DNA from: Abelmoschus esculentus
Lineage: Eukaryota; Streptophyta; Magnoliopsida; Malvales; Malvaceae
DNA: 64,000 nt
Assembly: GCA_035048815.1 (NCBI GenBank)
Contig: JAUCBN010000036.1
Location: 8,690,001 to 8,754,000, forward strand
Direction of reading: 5' to 3'
Part shown: positions 49,080 to 60,800 of the stretch, piece after piece
How positions within the stretch are numbered: position 1 is the stretch's first letter
Layout: every line of letters starts with the position of its first letter
Program-made: the position numbers and the translations under genes
Notes under the pieces: model-generated
Databases searched by the model: none
Told to the model about the DNA's origin: nothing
What the model saw: the letters and a program-made list of their open reading frames with translations, nothing else

Positions 49080-51129
49080 GGAGTTAGAGCTTAAAAGTGG
49101 TGGAGTAGTAACTTTTGGTGACAGCTCCAAAAGCCAAATTTAGGGTACTGATTCTATTGGTAACCACTCCTCTATTCTTATTGAAATGTCTTACTTGTTA
49201 GTGGTCTTAAGCATAATTTGTTGAGCATTAGTCAATTGTGTGATAAGGGTTTTTATGTCTCTTTTGATAAACATGGTTGTAAAATAATAGACATAGATTC
49301 CAATAGAACAATTCTCATAGGTCATCGTATAGGAAATATCTATATGGTACATCTAGATGATATTAACCTATCTCATGCATGCTTGGTAGCTAGTGATGAA
49401 AATGATGCTTGGTTATGGCATAGAGAACTAGGATATGCTAGCATAAGTGTTTTAGAGAAACTAGCCTCCCAAAATCTAGTTAGAGGTTTACCTAAGCTCA
49501 AGTTTTCCGTAGATAAAATTTTTGATGCATGTGCTAAGGGTAAACAAAAGAGAGTTTCTTCTAAATCCATTAATGATGTTTCAACTAGTAGAGTTTTACA
49601 TTTGATTCATATGAATCTTTTTGGGCCTATTAGAACTACTAGTTTGGGTGGAAAATCATATGCATTTGTTATTGTTGATGATTACTCTAGATACACTTGG
49701 ATTCTATTTTTAAGTATTAAAGATGAAGCCTTAGAAAACTTCATCACATTTTCAAAATATTTCTCAAAATAATCTTGATCAAAGAATTTCTCATATTAGA
49801 AGTGATCATGGAATCGAATTTCAAAATTTAGGTTTTGAGAATTTTTGTAATAAAAATGGGATTAGCCATAATTTTTCGGCTCCTCGCACTCCTCAACAAA
49901 ATGGGGTAGTTGAGAAGAAATGGCTAGGACCATGTTTTGTGAAAATAATTTACCTAAGTATTTTTGGACGGAAGTCACAAACACTTCTTGTTATATTATA
50001 AATCGAGTAATGATTAGGTCAATTTTGAAGAAAACTCCTTATGAGATTTTAAAATCTAAAATGCCTAACATTAGTTATTTTCACCCTTTGGGGTGCAAGT
50101 ATTTTGTTTTAAATAATGAAAAAGATAATCTAGGTAAATTTGATGCAAAAAGTGATGAAGCTATTTTTCTTGGATATTCTCAAAATTCAAAGGCTTATAG
50201 AGTTTTTAACAAAAGAACCTTAGTTGTGGAAGAGTTTACACATGTGGTTTTTGATGATAACCTCATTTCTAAGAAGGATTCTTGTGATGATGATGATGTA
50301 GGAATCATTGAAACCATTAATGATGGACAAGCATCAAAGGTGGATGGGGTTCCAACCAATGAGGAAACACAAAATCCTCCAATAGAAGCTTTAGGAGATG
50401 TAAAGCTTGAAGAAAGAGAAAGAGAGCTACCCAAGGGAGTTCAACTATGTCAAGAGTATTAAAATCTTGGGTGATCCATCCAAGGGGGTAACTACTCGTT
50501 CTTCTCTTAGATTAATGAACCATATTGTATTTATCTCATGCATAGAACCTAAAATTATCAATGAAGCCTTAGATGACGATTTTTGGATATTGGCTATGCA
50601 AGATGAGTTAAATCAATTTGAGAGAAGTAATGTTGGACATTAGTTGATAAGCCTAGTAATAGGTCTACTATAGGAACTAAATGGGTCTTTAGAAACAAAC
50701 TAGATGAGAGTGGTAACATTGTGAGAAATAAAGCTAGATTAGTTGTTCAAGGTTACACTCAAGAAGAGGGAATAAATTTCGATGAAACTTATGCACCCGT
50801 AGCTAGAATAGAAGCTATTAGGATGTTACTTGCATTTGCATGTTATCATGATTTCAAGCTTTTTCAAATGGATGTCAAAAGTATTTTCTAAAATGATTTT
50901 ATAAATGAAGAAGTGTATGTTGAACAACCACCAGGTTTTGAAGATCTAAAATTTTCAAACCATGTTTTCAAATTAACAAAAGCTTTATATGGTTTGAAAC
51001 AAGCTCCTAGAGCTTGGTATGAAAGACTTTCAAATTTCTTGATTGAAAAAGGCTTTGAAAAAGGAAAGGTGGACACTACATTTTTTATAAAAAGGTTTAA
51101 AATGATATCTTAATAGTTCAAATTTATGT
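49080..51129 (+). pseudogene. Copia pol: integrase and partial reverse transcriptase
   Basis: In order: a protease-end segment (K-H-N-L-L-S-I-S-Q-L-C), a GAG-pre-integrase (L-W-H-R-E-L-G-Y-A, about 49410-49500), and an integrase core (V-I-V-D-D-Y-S-R-Y-T-W, near 49670). After a frameshift near 49770 come S-D-H-G-I-E-F, P-Q-Q-N-G-V-V-E, and Y-F-H-P-L-G-C-K. RT starts at about 50680 with W-V-F-R-N-K, A-R-L-V-V-Q-G-Y, F-D-E-T-Y-A-P-V-A-R and L-Y-G-L-K-Q-A-P-R-A-W-Y. It contains a stop near 50889 and a frameshift near 51105. RT ends exactly after Tyr-Val of the YVDD box because an LTR is inserted there. The rest of RT and RNase H is not found. Confidence 0.9.
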
Positions 51130-51850
51130 TGTAACCCCCTTAGCCCGGCCTAGATGGAACCGACACTAATGAGTTACATAGGGAATATCAAACCAAATCC
51201 GCGAAGGTCCGATTCGATAAACAACCCTAAAACCGTTATATTTTTTTTATTTTATCTTACCTAGATGCATAATCTTATTCCTACATGTCAAGGTCTCATA
51301 CAAGGCATTAACAGAAACAAACCAATCATAAATAAACATCCGATTAAACACTTAAGTAAATTAAGGACTAAAACATAAAACTTTTAAATTCTATTAATAA
51401 AGTATAAATTCTTTTCATCAAAGTTCAATTAAACACTCAAGTGTCCTTCACGGTAAATTTCAAGTTAAACGGATCATTCTAACATCATCAATTGCTTGTT
51501 TCTCTAATTTAGGGACCAAAATGTAAATCTTCCAAATTATAAGGACTTCTTCCAAATTATAAGGACTTCATTCAAATTAAGTTAATCATCATGAAATTAA
51601 GTCAAATTTATGCACTCATGTGAAATTTCAGCTCAAATTAACATCTATAAGTACCCTAATCGAACAAAGGAAGATATCCGGGACTAAAGTATAATTTCCA
51701 ACAACTATCAAATCCTGGTGGTCAAAGGTTTGGAAACCTTCCAGAAGGTTTCGAAACTTTTTGAAAAAGGTTTCGAAACTTCCCTGAAAGTTTCAAAACT
51801 TTTCGCGTCCAGTAGCTTTTCAGACTTGAAATTACCTTGATTTTTTCGAA
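51130..51850 (-). mobile_element. Partial LTR (3' part) of the 29648-33027 family
   Basis: Read on the minus strand it ends 'ggccgggctaag' then 'ggggttaca' at 51130. It contains 'gtaactcattagtg' and 'gatattccc', matching the end of the + strand element at 32960-33027. It carries the palindrome pairs at 51728-51800. The inner end is uncertain; the LTR start (TGTAAC..CCCGG) is not found to the right. Confidence 0.7.
51728..51800. repeat. Paired palindromes, TTTCGAAA version
   Basis: Near-palindromes gtttggaaac (51728) and gtttcgaaac (51748) form one pair. gtttcgaaac (51770) and gtttcaaaac (51790) form another. Both have 20 bp between starts. The cluster is about 600-690 bp from the 3' end of this LTR copy, the same relative position as the TATCGATA cluster in the 29648-33027 element. 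Confidence 0.8.
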
Positions 51851-52758
51851 ACGTTTTTTCGAATGTCCTTTGATTTTTTTTATTGTTTTACAATGGTTCT
51901 CGCTCTGATTTTTTATTTCTCCGGTTAAAAATAGGTGATTACAGGTAGATAAACCTTTTCTTTATTATTATTTTACTTTCTTTTAGTTTTTTCATTGCTT
52001 ATCGTTAACTAATATTCGATAAAGTCTCATAAAAGATTAAAAAAAATTATACTGTGAAATTGTAAATATTTATAATTAAATTTGAAGAGAAATTCGAATA
52101 ATTTGATTCAACACGAATTTCATAAATTCAACTCAAATCGGAAAAAAAATAGATAAAATTTAAATGATAAAACATAACTCATAAACTTTAATAATTTAAT
52201 ATTTTTAACGTAATTCGACTCAATCAAATACATACCCCAAAGACTACACCTTTTAAAAGTACATAAAATACATTCAACATTTTGTTTAATATATGCACTA
52301 AATGTGACATTCTCAAACTTTATGAAACATAATGGCTTATTTTTAAGATTTGAAGTTCGATCCTAAATAGTATCGGATAACATGATCCAAAATCCATAAA
52401 TCAATTTAAAATGCGGTCAAGATCAATGACTTAACTGAGAAAAAAATCTAATTAAAATAATAATTTGTTTTTTCAGATCCAATTAATATTTTAAAGTTAA
52501 AATTTCGATCTATAATGACAATACTAAAATTGTGCAGAATCTGATGAGACATGTATGAAGCCAGTTTGTTCTAAATTCCATAATTGGAATACAAATATAA
52601 TCTGCTTTCAAGGCAAAAGGCATGGGGTTCCTAAAACATAACTCAGAAACAAAACTGAACACAACACTTGTAACTTACAAGGTGCTGGGTATAAATGAGA
52701 CTATTCCATAACAATAAATTGAACCTATTTCTTTCTAGTAAGACCCTGTTTCATTACA
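51851..52758. other. AT-rich intergenic DNA downstream of the SDN gene
   Basis: No gene is visible. It holds decayed repeat words ('aattcgactcaa', 'cacgaattt'). The right part from about 52600 is likely the 3' UTR of the SDN-type gene on the minus strand. Confidence 0.45.
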
Positions 52759-52832
52759 TCAACCTTTCTTCTCCTTCAGTTCTTGCTTCAATCGTTCCAT
52801 CCCTTTTAAGTGCTCGTTCCCTTTCTTCTCCT

Positions 52833-55800
52833 TCATCGTCTCCATGATTTTTTCATCTGTCTCCGCCGTTTGGGATTTATTTGATTCCTTTGATCTTTGA
52901 TTTGACGAACTTCGTTGTGAGAACTGTCATGTGCCATTTCCTCGTCTGTCTTTGATTTTTTGGATTTTATCAGTTTCTCCTCACCCTCGAATGCTCTTTT
53001 ATTTGATGAAGCTTCACGATGAGAATGGTTCAGTGTCATTTTTCGGATGTATAGATTGGCAGTTTTACCATTGCCAAACTGAAAGCTAATTAGTTTCTGA
53101 GGCAGTCCAGATGAATCCTGACATAAGATATAAAAGGGACATAAAGTTAGCACTTCATTGAAGACACAAAGCATCGACATTCAAAAAATGTTCATCAATG
53201 AAAAACATCATAACGTTGCAGAATGAACATTTGATGATTGATATATCATAAAAGAATATGCACCTTTTCTTCATCGCCTTCAATATTTTCATATGCTCGG
53301 TTTGCTTCTGGAGGACTATTAAAGACAGCAAATGCAGAGTAATGCTGACCTCGAAGGTTTTTAGATGGCTGCCAATAAATAATTCACCATATTAGAAACT
53401 TGGCAATGACAAGTGAAGGAGAAAAAAGTAAGCTTTTCGAAGACCCGAGTTATTGATCAATTCTATAAACTTTAAACATCTTTAACATAGGTATTTGGTA
53501 GCACTTAGAAGATTTTGCATTAAGGAAAATATATTTACCCAAGAACAGATTCCGTAATGAAAGGGATATTTTAGATTTAAGAATTTAGCTCAACTTTCAA
53601 GTGCCACGGGAGTTCAGTTTATTTGAGTATTAAGGAATATCTCAAGAGAAAACATCTCTTCACTAATCTCAATATTTTAAACATAAGATATGCAACAAAC
53701 CAGGGTATAAAAAAAAAAACTAAGCCAAGGATTTCTAAAGAGAAATAGTTAGAAGATATAATCAACCTTTGGTTCAATTGCAACAGCTCCAGTCATGACT
53801 CTGGAAATTTCTTCTCTATGAACAAAGACTGGTATTCTGTGGAGTAGTAGCTTCGCACTTTCCAGTTCAGGTACCTGATTTTCCAAGAGAAAAAGAACTA
53901 AACATGCATAGATGATAATGATAAATAGTTGAAAATAAAGATAACCCGCGGTCAAACTCCATACATCTTGAACCAGGGTAATTTCACCACGCTCTAGCTT
54001 AGCAATAACCAGTTTCATTGCAGCACATGCATCATCTAGACAATCATGAGCAGCACCTCGCTTTCGAACTTCATATCCCAGTACAGACTGTAAAAATAAC
54101 GCACAGAATGTTAAAACCTAAAACAAGGACTTTGCTAAGAACAAAGCACTCTTCTTTGAGGTTACCCAGATTTGGTAAGAGTTGCTACGGATATGCCTAA
54201 TTCATTCCAAGTTTATCCATATATTTGGAGGGTTATACCTCCATACTCATATCTAAATAAGTGTCAGAGATAGATGTCAAATACAAGTACCTCAGTGAAA
54301 ATGAAAAGGGATGGTAACATAGTTTGTAGTCAAATAGTCATAAATAAGTAGAAATTTTATTGACAAGCCTAATATATGTTAATAACTTAAAGAGCCAAAA
54401 GGGAAAAAATGTAGTATTTAATCTAATAGGTGTGAAACATGCAGAAACAACACATGCAGCATTTCAGGTTCCTTCCAACAAAAATTGTGTTTAGTATTAT
54501 TATTATTTTAAGGAAAAAGAAACTCCTAATTTACCTTGCACAAGTTATTCAAAGATGGTTTTCTATAGATAGCTGCATCCAAATATTTGAATATATATGA
54601 GGTGTCAATCACTCTTGCATGGTTTAGCTTTAACACTGTATCAAAAAAAAAAAAAAAAAACCAGTAACACGTTAAAGGGTAGGAAAGGAAATCATAGCAA
54701 AGACCTGATAGGCAGTTGATTCTACCATAAAATGAAATCAAACTTTTAGCCATTATGCGACATACCTTGCAAATCATTGTGTAAACTATGTCCCACTAAA
54801 ATATTTCCACCAGCTAATAGCTTCTTCATGGATTTCTATGAAATGTACCAGTGCTCAGATAAACAAACATTGAAGGAGGTCCAAGTAACACAAAAATTAG
54901 CCATTCCATACCTGTATGTCAGCTACTGAACAAGTAACACCATCCAAGTCCCCCGCTGCAACTCCAGTAATCTCGGTCCGATAATCAATCACTGCTTTGT
55001 TTGGTTTTACTAGTTCATCTATTTTGACCTGAAGAAAGACCAAACAGTAAAAAAAAGCATTTTGGCCAGCACAAGATAAATAAATGGTAAATATCAATTA
55101 AGTGCCTTTGGCTCAAGTAACTTGAGGGTACAATAGCCAAATTAGAAACATGGAAGAGGAAAGTACATAGCAAGTTTTACATTCTTCTGAGGTGGTATTT
55201 TGGAAACTATTTTACATAAAGATGTTTTAGCATCAGAGATTCTTTTTTAACAACAATTGTTGGGTGCATTGGTAAGGCACGTTGCACTACCGAACATGGA
55301 CCATAAGACGGACATGCATATTACAAAAAAATCAAAGGTCCATTTTATAATTCTATAAAAGAAAATACATTTGATACCTGTAAATCACGATCTACAGCAC
55401 AAACTTTCACCAATGCTTCAGTGCCATCTTCACAGAGAACCATTTCACAATCAATGGCAATCAATGCATTTGACCTCATCACCCGAGATTTTTTAGGGGG
55501 CTTGGTAACGATCCACCCCTGAGTTTATAATGATAAGGATTCAAAAGAATAGATAAAAGCATAAACAAAATGAAGGCAGAAACCAAAATGAGATAACAAC
55601 AACGAACCTCATCAGCTGTCGGGAATGCATAATCAAGCGGATATTGAGGGTGTTCCAGAGTTAAACGAACAAGACTCTGCACTGACAGATAACCAATTAA
55701 CAAGACCACTTAAAATGGTACTAAGGAGCTACTCAAGAAATGGATTTCCTCAGGGAAATGCTATTATACCTGCTCAGGGGATTCATTGTCCCAAGATTGT

Positions 55801-56351
55801 TTTCTAAATTGTTCCACTATTCCCCTATTTAAATGATTTTGCAACACTATAGAGAAAAACTGCAAACAAGCAAGTGATAGGAAAAAAACATAAGATTAGC
55901 ATCCTCAAACCCAGATTCTCAGACAAAATAAAGTAATTGAAAATAATAAACAATCATGAATTTACTTTCACATCATCTTCTTTAGTAAATGTCTTAAGAA
56001 ACGATACTAAGACATCATTGGACCGCCTCGAAGGATCACTCAAGGAAGCACCGAATCTTTTGTCATGACTTTTCAAAAAATCCTTCCATCCTCCTTGTGA
56101 GCCTTCCAGTCCTCTCTTTTGAACTAACTTCACGATTTCAACAAGAACCTGTTCATAAAAACTGAGCTGATGTAAAAATGTAACATTATGCTTTCGTAAA
56201 TCCAATTTGCTAATCCAAAGGAATTACAAAACCTAATTTAGCAAACAGATGGAAACAAACTGCAATGCTTGCTGCAATAACTAATGGAAATTAACAAACA
56301 TAAGTCGAAACGCTCTACCTTTTTCTCAGCCGTTTCGAGTTTCTCGTCCAT
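52833..56351 (-). CDS. SDN: SMALL RNA DEGRADING NUCLEASE (SDN), DEDDh 3'-5' exonuclease (twelve exons)
   Basis: The minus-strand exons, in order, are 56319-56351, 55966-56148, 55770-55859, 55608-55676, 55378-55518, 54912-55028, 54766-54835, 54535-54635, 53965-54087, 53767-53874, 53264-53368 and 52833-53117. All introns are GT-AG and the frame is kept throughout, giving 474 residues. The N-terminus (V-K-L-V-Q-K-R-G-L-E-G, R-R-S-N-D-V-L-V) matches plant SDN1/2. DEDDh residues are visible: Asp148 and Glu150 in A-I-D-C-E-M, Asp232 in H-S-L-H-N-D-L, and His282 and Asp287 in A-H-D-C-L-D-D-A. Residues 310-420 look like the C-terminal RRM-like part. Known role: 3'-5' trimming of mature miRNAs and other small RNAs. 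The last 30 or so residues read in a poor frame; see the frameshift finding. Which SDN paralogue this is cannot be decided by eye. Confidence 0.92.
54641..54660. repeat. A-run in SDN intron
   Basis: A run of about 18 A in the intron between exons 7 and 8. Read on the minus strand it is a long T tract directly before the AG acceptor, and so serves as an unusually pure polypyrimidine tract. Its length may vary between individuals. Confidence 0.7.
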
Positions 56352-56602
56352 TAGGAATCCAACGAAAGAGAAGAGGGATTGTAGGAGGCGGAAAGACTTC
56401 AAATAACGGCAGTGTAGTGGCGGACCCCTAACTCGCAGTAACGGCGCCGTCCACCACCGATAAAAACCTCAATAGTAACAGAAGTGGATCGCGGCCACAA
56501 ATAGCAGTGTAACGGGAAAATAGGTGCAAAATAAATTTAGGGTTTCAAAAATGGTTAATATCAAATATGATCCTAAAATTCGATTTATATCTTACGTTCA
56601 AA
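56352..56602 (-). other. 5' flank of the SDN gene
   Basis: This short stretch between the SDN start codon and a Mutator-like foldback must contain the 5' UTR and proximal promoter, unless transcription starts within the element. It is GC-richer for about 150 bp next to the gene. I cannot place a TATA box with confidence. Confidence 0.4.
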
Positions 56603-56611
56603 TAAAATTTA

Positions 56612-57797
56612 GGGTAAACTACTTCAATGACCACCCAATTAATTAAGGATATTTATTTGGTCATCGAATTGTTGAATTTGTCAATTAAATTATTCAACTT
56701 ATTAAATTGACATGTTTTAGCCACCGTAATTAAAATTCAAACAGAAAGATAACAGAACGATGACGTAACAGTTAACATAAATTTATAAAATTATATATTT
56801 AATTTTTTATTATTTATCTATTAGATCAATTTAATCTGAATTTTAATTTAATTAAATAAAATTATCATCCAATCAGATTATGACATATGTTCGAATTGTA
56901 CCAACCCATTTTTAATGATATAATATGCATCATTTTATATACATATAATATAAAACAATAAATTGAGGAACAAAAGTATAAATGGTTGAAAGATAATTCA
57001 AACTTAATTCAAATATTTTTATTCGAATATTAAATATTTTAATTTAAATAAAATATTTAAATATTTAAATTAAGATATTTCTATTCAAATATTAAAAACT
57101 TGAGTATTTTTATTCAAATATTAGAAACTTGAATATTTTTATCTGAATAATAATATTCAAATAATTAATATTCTAATAAAAATATTCTAATATTTTAAAA
57201 AATAGTTTTATTCTAATATTAAATATTCGAATAAAGTTTTTTTAATTTAAATATTTGAATATTTTATTTAAATTAAAATATTAGAATATTTAATATTTGA
57301 ACTAGGTTCGAATTTTTTTTCAACTATTTTACTTTTATTCCTCATATTTATTTTTTTTATATCATATGTTTATAAAATATTGTATGTCATATCATCAAAA
57401 ATAAATTGGTGCAGTCGTAAAGCATTGGCTTTTATATCATGATGTCATAGGTTTAATTCCCTCAAAAGTATACAATCTTTCAAAAAAAATTCATTCGGGT
57501 GTTACACGTGTCATCATCAGAACATGACACGTGTTATAATTTGATTGCATAGTAATTTAATTTAATTAAAATTAAGACTAAAACGATTTAATAGATAAAA
57601 ATAGGGATTAAAACTAATTTTTTAAATTTCTGTTAACTGTCACATCATTATTTTGTCATCCCTCCGTTTAAATCTTAACGGCGATGATCAAAATAAGTTA
57701 ATTTAATAAATTAAATGACTTAATTGACGAGTTCAATAATTTGGTAACCAAAATAGATATCTCTAATTAATTGAGTGGCCACTAGAGTAGTTTACCC
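56612..57797. mobile_element. Mutator-like foldback element, TSD TAAAATTTA
   Basis: The ends are inverted: 'gggtaaactac' at 56612 and 'gtagtttaccc' ending at 57797. They extend into long imperfect arms ('caattaattaaggatatttat' against 'caattaattagagatatctat' on the other strand, and the 'cagttaac' segments). The 9 bp TAAAATTTA is present at 56603-56611 and 57798-57806. Nine bp duplications and long TIRs are the hallmark of Mutator-like elements. The middle (57000-57330) is itself an AT-rich set of inverted 'gaatattt' repeats. There is no transposase. Confidence 0.88.
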
Positions 57798-57853
57798 TAA
57801 AATTTATTATGTGTATTTGAAATTTAGTTATTTACTTTTATTTTCATGAATTT

Positions 57854-60800
57854 TGTAATGACCCAGATTCGGATCCGAGTGTCGGGTTAACCTGAGGGGT
57901 TTGGGCTTTGGTTTTGGGCCTCGGGTTTGAGTAGTTTGGGCCTCGTTGGGCCTTAAACTTGTGGGTTATGTGTTGAGCCTTGTTTTGTATGGGCAATATG
58001 GTAATTACCTAATAAAAGCTGATAAGAGGATTTGGGTTTTTACTTTTCTGCAAAAAAGTGGAAGAGGTGATATCACCTTGTCTTTCACCCTTCTTCCTTC
58101 ATCTTTGTGAGAAAGATGTGAGAAAAAGGTTCCATCTTTGTTGCGGTAAGTGAAAAATCTCGTTTTTGTGCTAAAGAAGTTTAGTTAGGGCTTGAAGAGA
58201 TCTACAAAATAAAGGGTTACTTGTCAAGTTTGGTGGAGAGTGGATTTTAGAGAGGTTCAAGGTTTAATTCAGGATTAGAGTGTTTGAGAGCCTAAATTCT
58301 TAGCTTGATAGTGTTTTTAAGATCTGAGAATTCATCCCAAGTATATTTAATCTTTGTTTATCATCTCTTTGTAGAGAGGGATGTTGAAGAGCCTTCTACA
58401 AGTCTTGGGTTGAAAAAAGCTTGAAGGAAGGGTGGGTGATGTTTTGTTGCTATCTTGCAAGAGGTTAGTACTCCTAACTTGTTCCTTTCATCATTCATAT
58501 CATGGTAGTTGCATACATGTAGATCTATGTGCATGCGTTCTTAGTTTGTAGCTTAAAAACCATTAATGGTGAATTTCGGATTATTGTGATTGATGTTAAG
58601 TGTTAATTTGTTCTATTTGTTATCTTGTTTACTCTTGATTATTGTTATACTTAAGTATATAATTAGTTGCATTTCATTAATTCCATGCATTTTTGTTTAA
58701 TTTCCCTGGTTGTCATTTTATTTCTTTGGTTGGTTGAATTATGTGAAAAAAAGTATTGTTGTGGTGTATTTTCATGTTTGCAGGATTCTTTCTTTGATGA
58801 GGAGATACTGAATTGGAAAGAATTCCATGAAGATAAAGTCAATTGCAAAAGCAAGTAAAGAATTAAAAGAATAAAACAAAGTTGGAAAGATTTATTTAGA
58901 ATCAAATGAGAATGAAAATATTCTTTTATGATTATTTTTCAATTCAAGTTTATTCCATCATTCAAGTCTACCAAACCTAGCTATTGAAAGATGAGGATTT
59001 TGTCTAACTAAAACAGGAGGTCGGATCGAGAGATAAAGAGAAAGGAAGCAAGTGACAGTTATCTTCTTCATCTTAATTTTTTTGTTTATTTCGAGTGGTG
59101 AGATGAATGTTTGTTGGATACTTTTGCTCAGCCATAAACTAATTTTAAGTTGGCTTGGATTATTCTATGTTATGGATTGATTTAATTTAATTTCTATCTA
59201 AGTGTGTGAGTGTTCTTAATTAAGGTTTGCCTATTCTTGTTATTTAAATTGTTTGCGAGAGAATTGGGAAAGGACCTCGATAAAAAACTTATTTATCCAG
59301 ATTCAGGAGAATTGGATTCACAAAATGAATAGGCATGGTTCGATCCAAGTGAGAAAGAACTAATTCGGCTTAGAGATAAGTGCAGGATTTCAATGGCTAA
59401 TAGAAGCAACGTTTTGCCGAACCTTAAAGATAGTTTCTCAACTTGCCCGAGCAGTTCCCTCGTCGCAATTGCCCAAGCGTTCGAGAACTGACAATTCGAA
59501 GAACTGATTAGGAAATCCGACTGAGCCCAAATGCCGAAACGAGTTGAGTGATGCGAGCACCCACTTACAAAGAAGAAATCATTCGACAGTCATTCCATAA
59601 TTCGGAATAACTCAGTCTCATTTCTCTTATTAATTATCTCAATTATTTTACTTGCTTATTTCAAATCAATCCTCTAAACAAATTGTGTTTTTCATTTCAG
59701 TGCAAGATATTAGATTCTAAAAGGCGCACCAATCCCTGTGGATACAATACTTTTTATACTATAACTTGAAACATGTACACTTGCACGCAATCACGAAGTA
59801 CTTATTACAAGCAACAATTGATGGTATGTAACTGATGTTAAAACACTCTACACATTCATAATATTGAGTAGGAACACTTTAAGACCAATTAGATTAATGT
59901 TGGGAGGTTTCATAGAAATTTCAAGTTTCAAACTGCAGTTTCGTGCAGGGGTATCGATACCCCTGCTGGGTGTTTCGATACCCCTGAGAGGAAAATATGC
60001 TAGATAGGGTAGGCGTTTCAAAATGCCTTGCCCGTGTTTTGATACGGAGTCTTCTAGTAGCATTTCCGTTTCGATACCCCATATAAGGCGTATCGATACG
60101 GATAGTTTCCCCTTAGTTGACCTGGTCGATGATCAAAGCGTATCGATACTCTCTTTGTAAGGGTATTGATACATGGTGTTTCAATACCCTTTTGTAAGGG
60201 TTTCGATACCCCATGTAGGAGTATCGATACCCTAATGAAATCTTGCTTAAAGTTGACTTAGAGTTTGGGATCGGTAATTGTAATTAATGGAATCTAATTT
60301 TCTTTAAAGCTATGAAATAAATTGTTGAACTAAGATTGATGAGTCTTAATACATTTTGTTGTGCTAAAATCCTAGGTGGATCATTTGTGTGGTTGAGTTC
60401 TTGTGTGATGGAATCTGGATATCCAAAAGTATTGCAACACGTTGAAGGTCATCCGATGTAATATTTCGGGTAATGTATTGAAGACCTTTATTCTGAGTAT
60501 TGGGCGGTCTCACTCGAAGATGTTCGATGTAACATTCTGAACATGGGATTGATTGGGCAACCTCCATCCTTATTATTATTCCGAATATTGGGAGGCCTAG
60601 TTCAAAGATGTTCGATGTAATATTCCAAGCATAGGATTTGAGGGTGGACTCAATCTTAAGTGTAGGATCCCGATGATGTGTGAACGCGGGTCTCACTTTT
60701 GTGTGTTGACTTGATGTGATTTGTATATGTTATGTGCGTTAATATACATTCTATTTATGCCATGTGTTAGGCACGCATGCTAGACCATCATGTCATGCAC

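Noticed and set aside
55255..55315. tRNA gene in an SDN intron
   Set aside because: Only an A-box-like stretch is present; no cloverleaf or B box can be folded.
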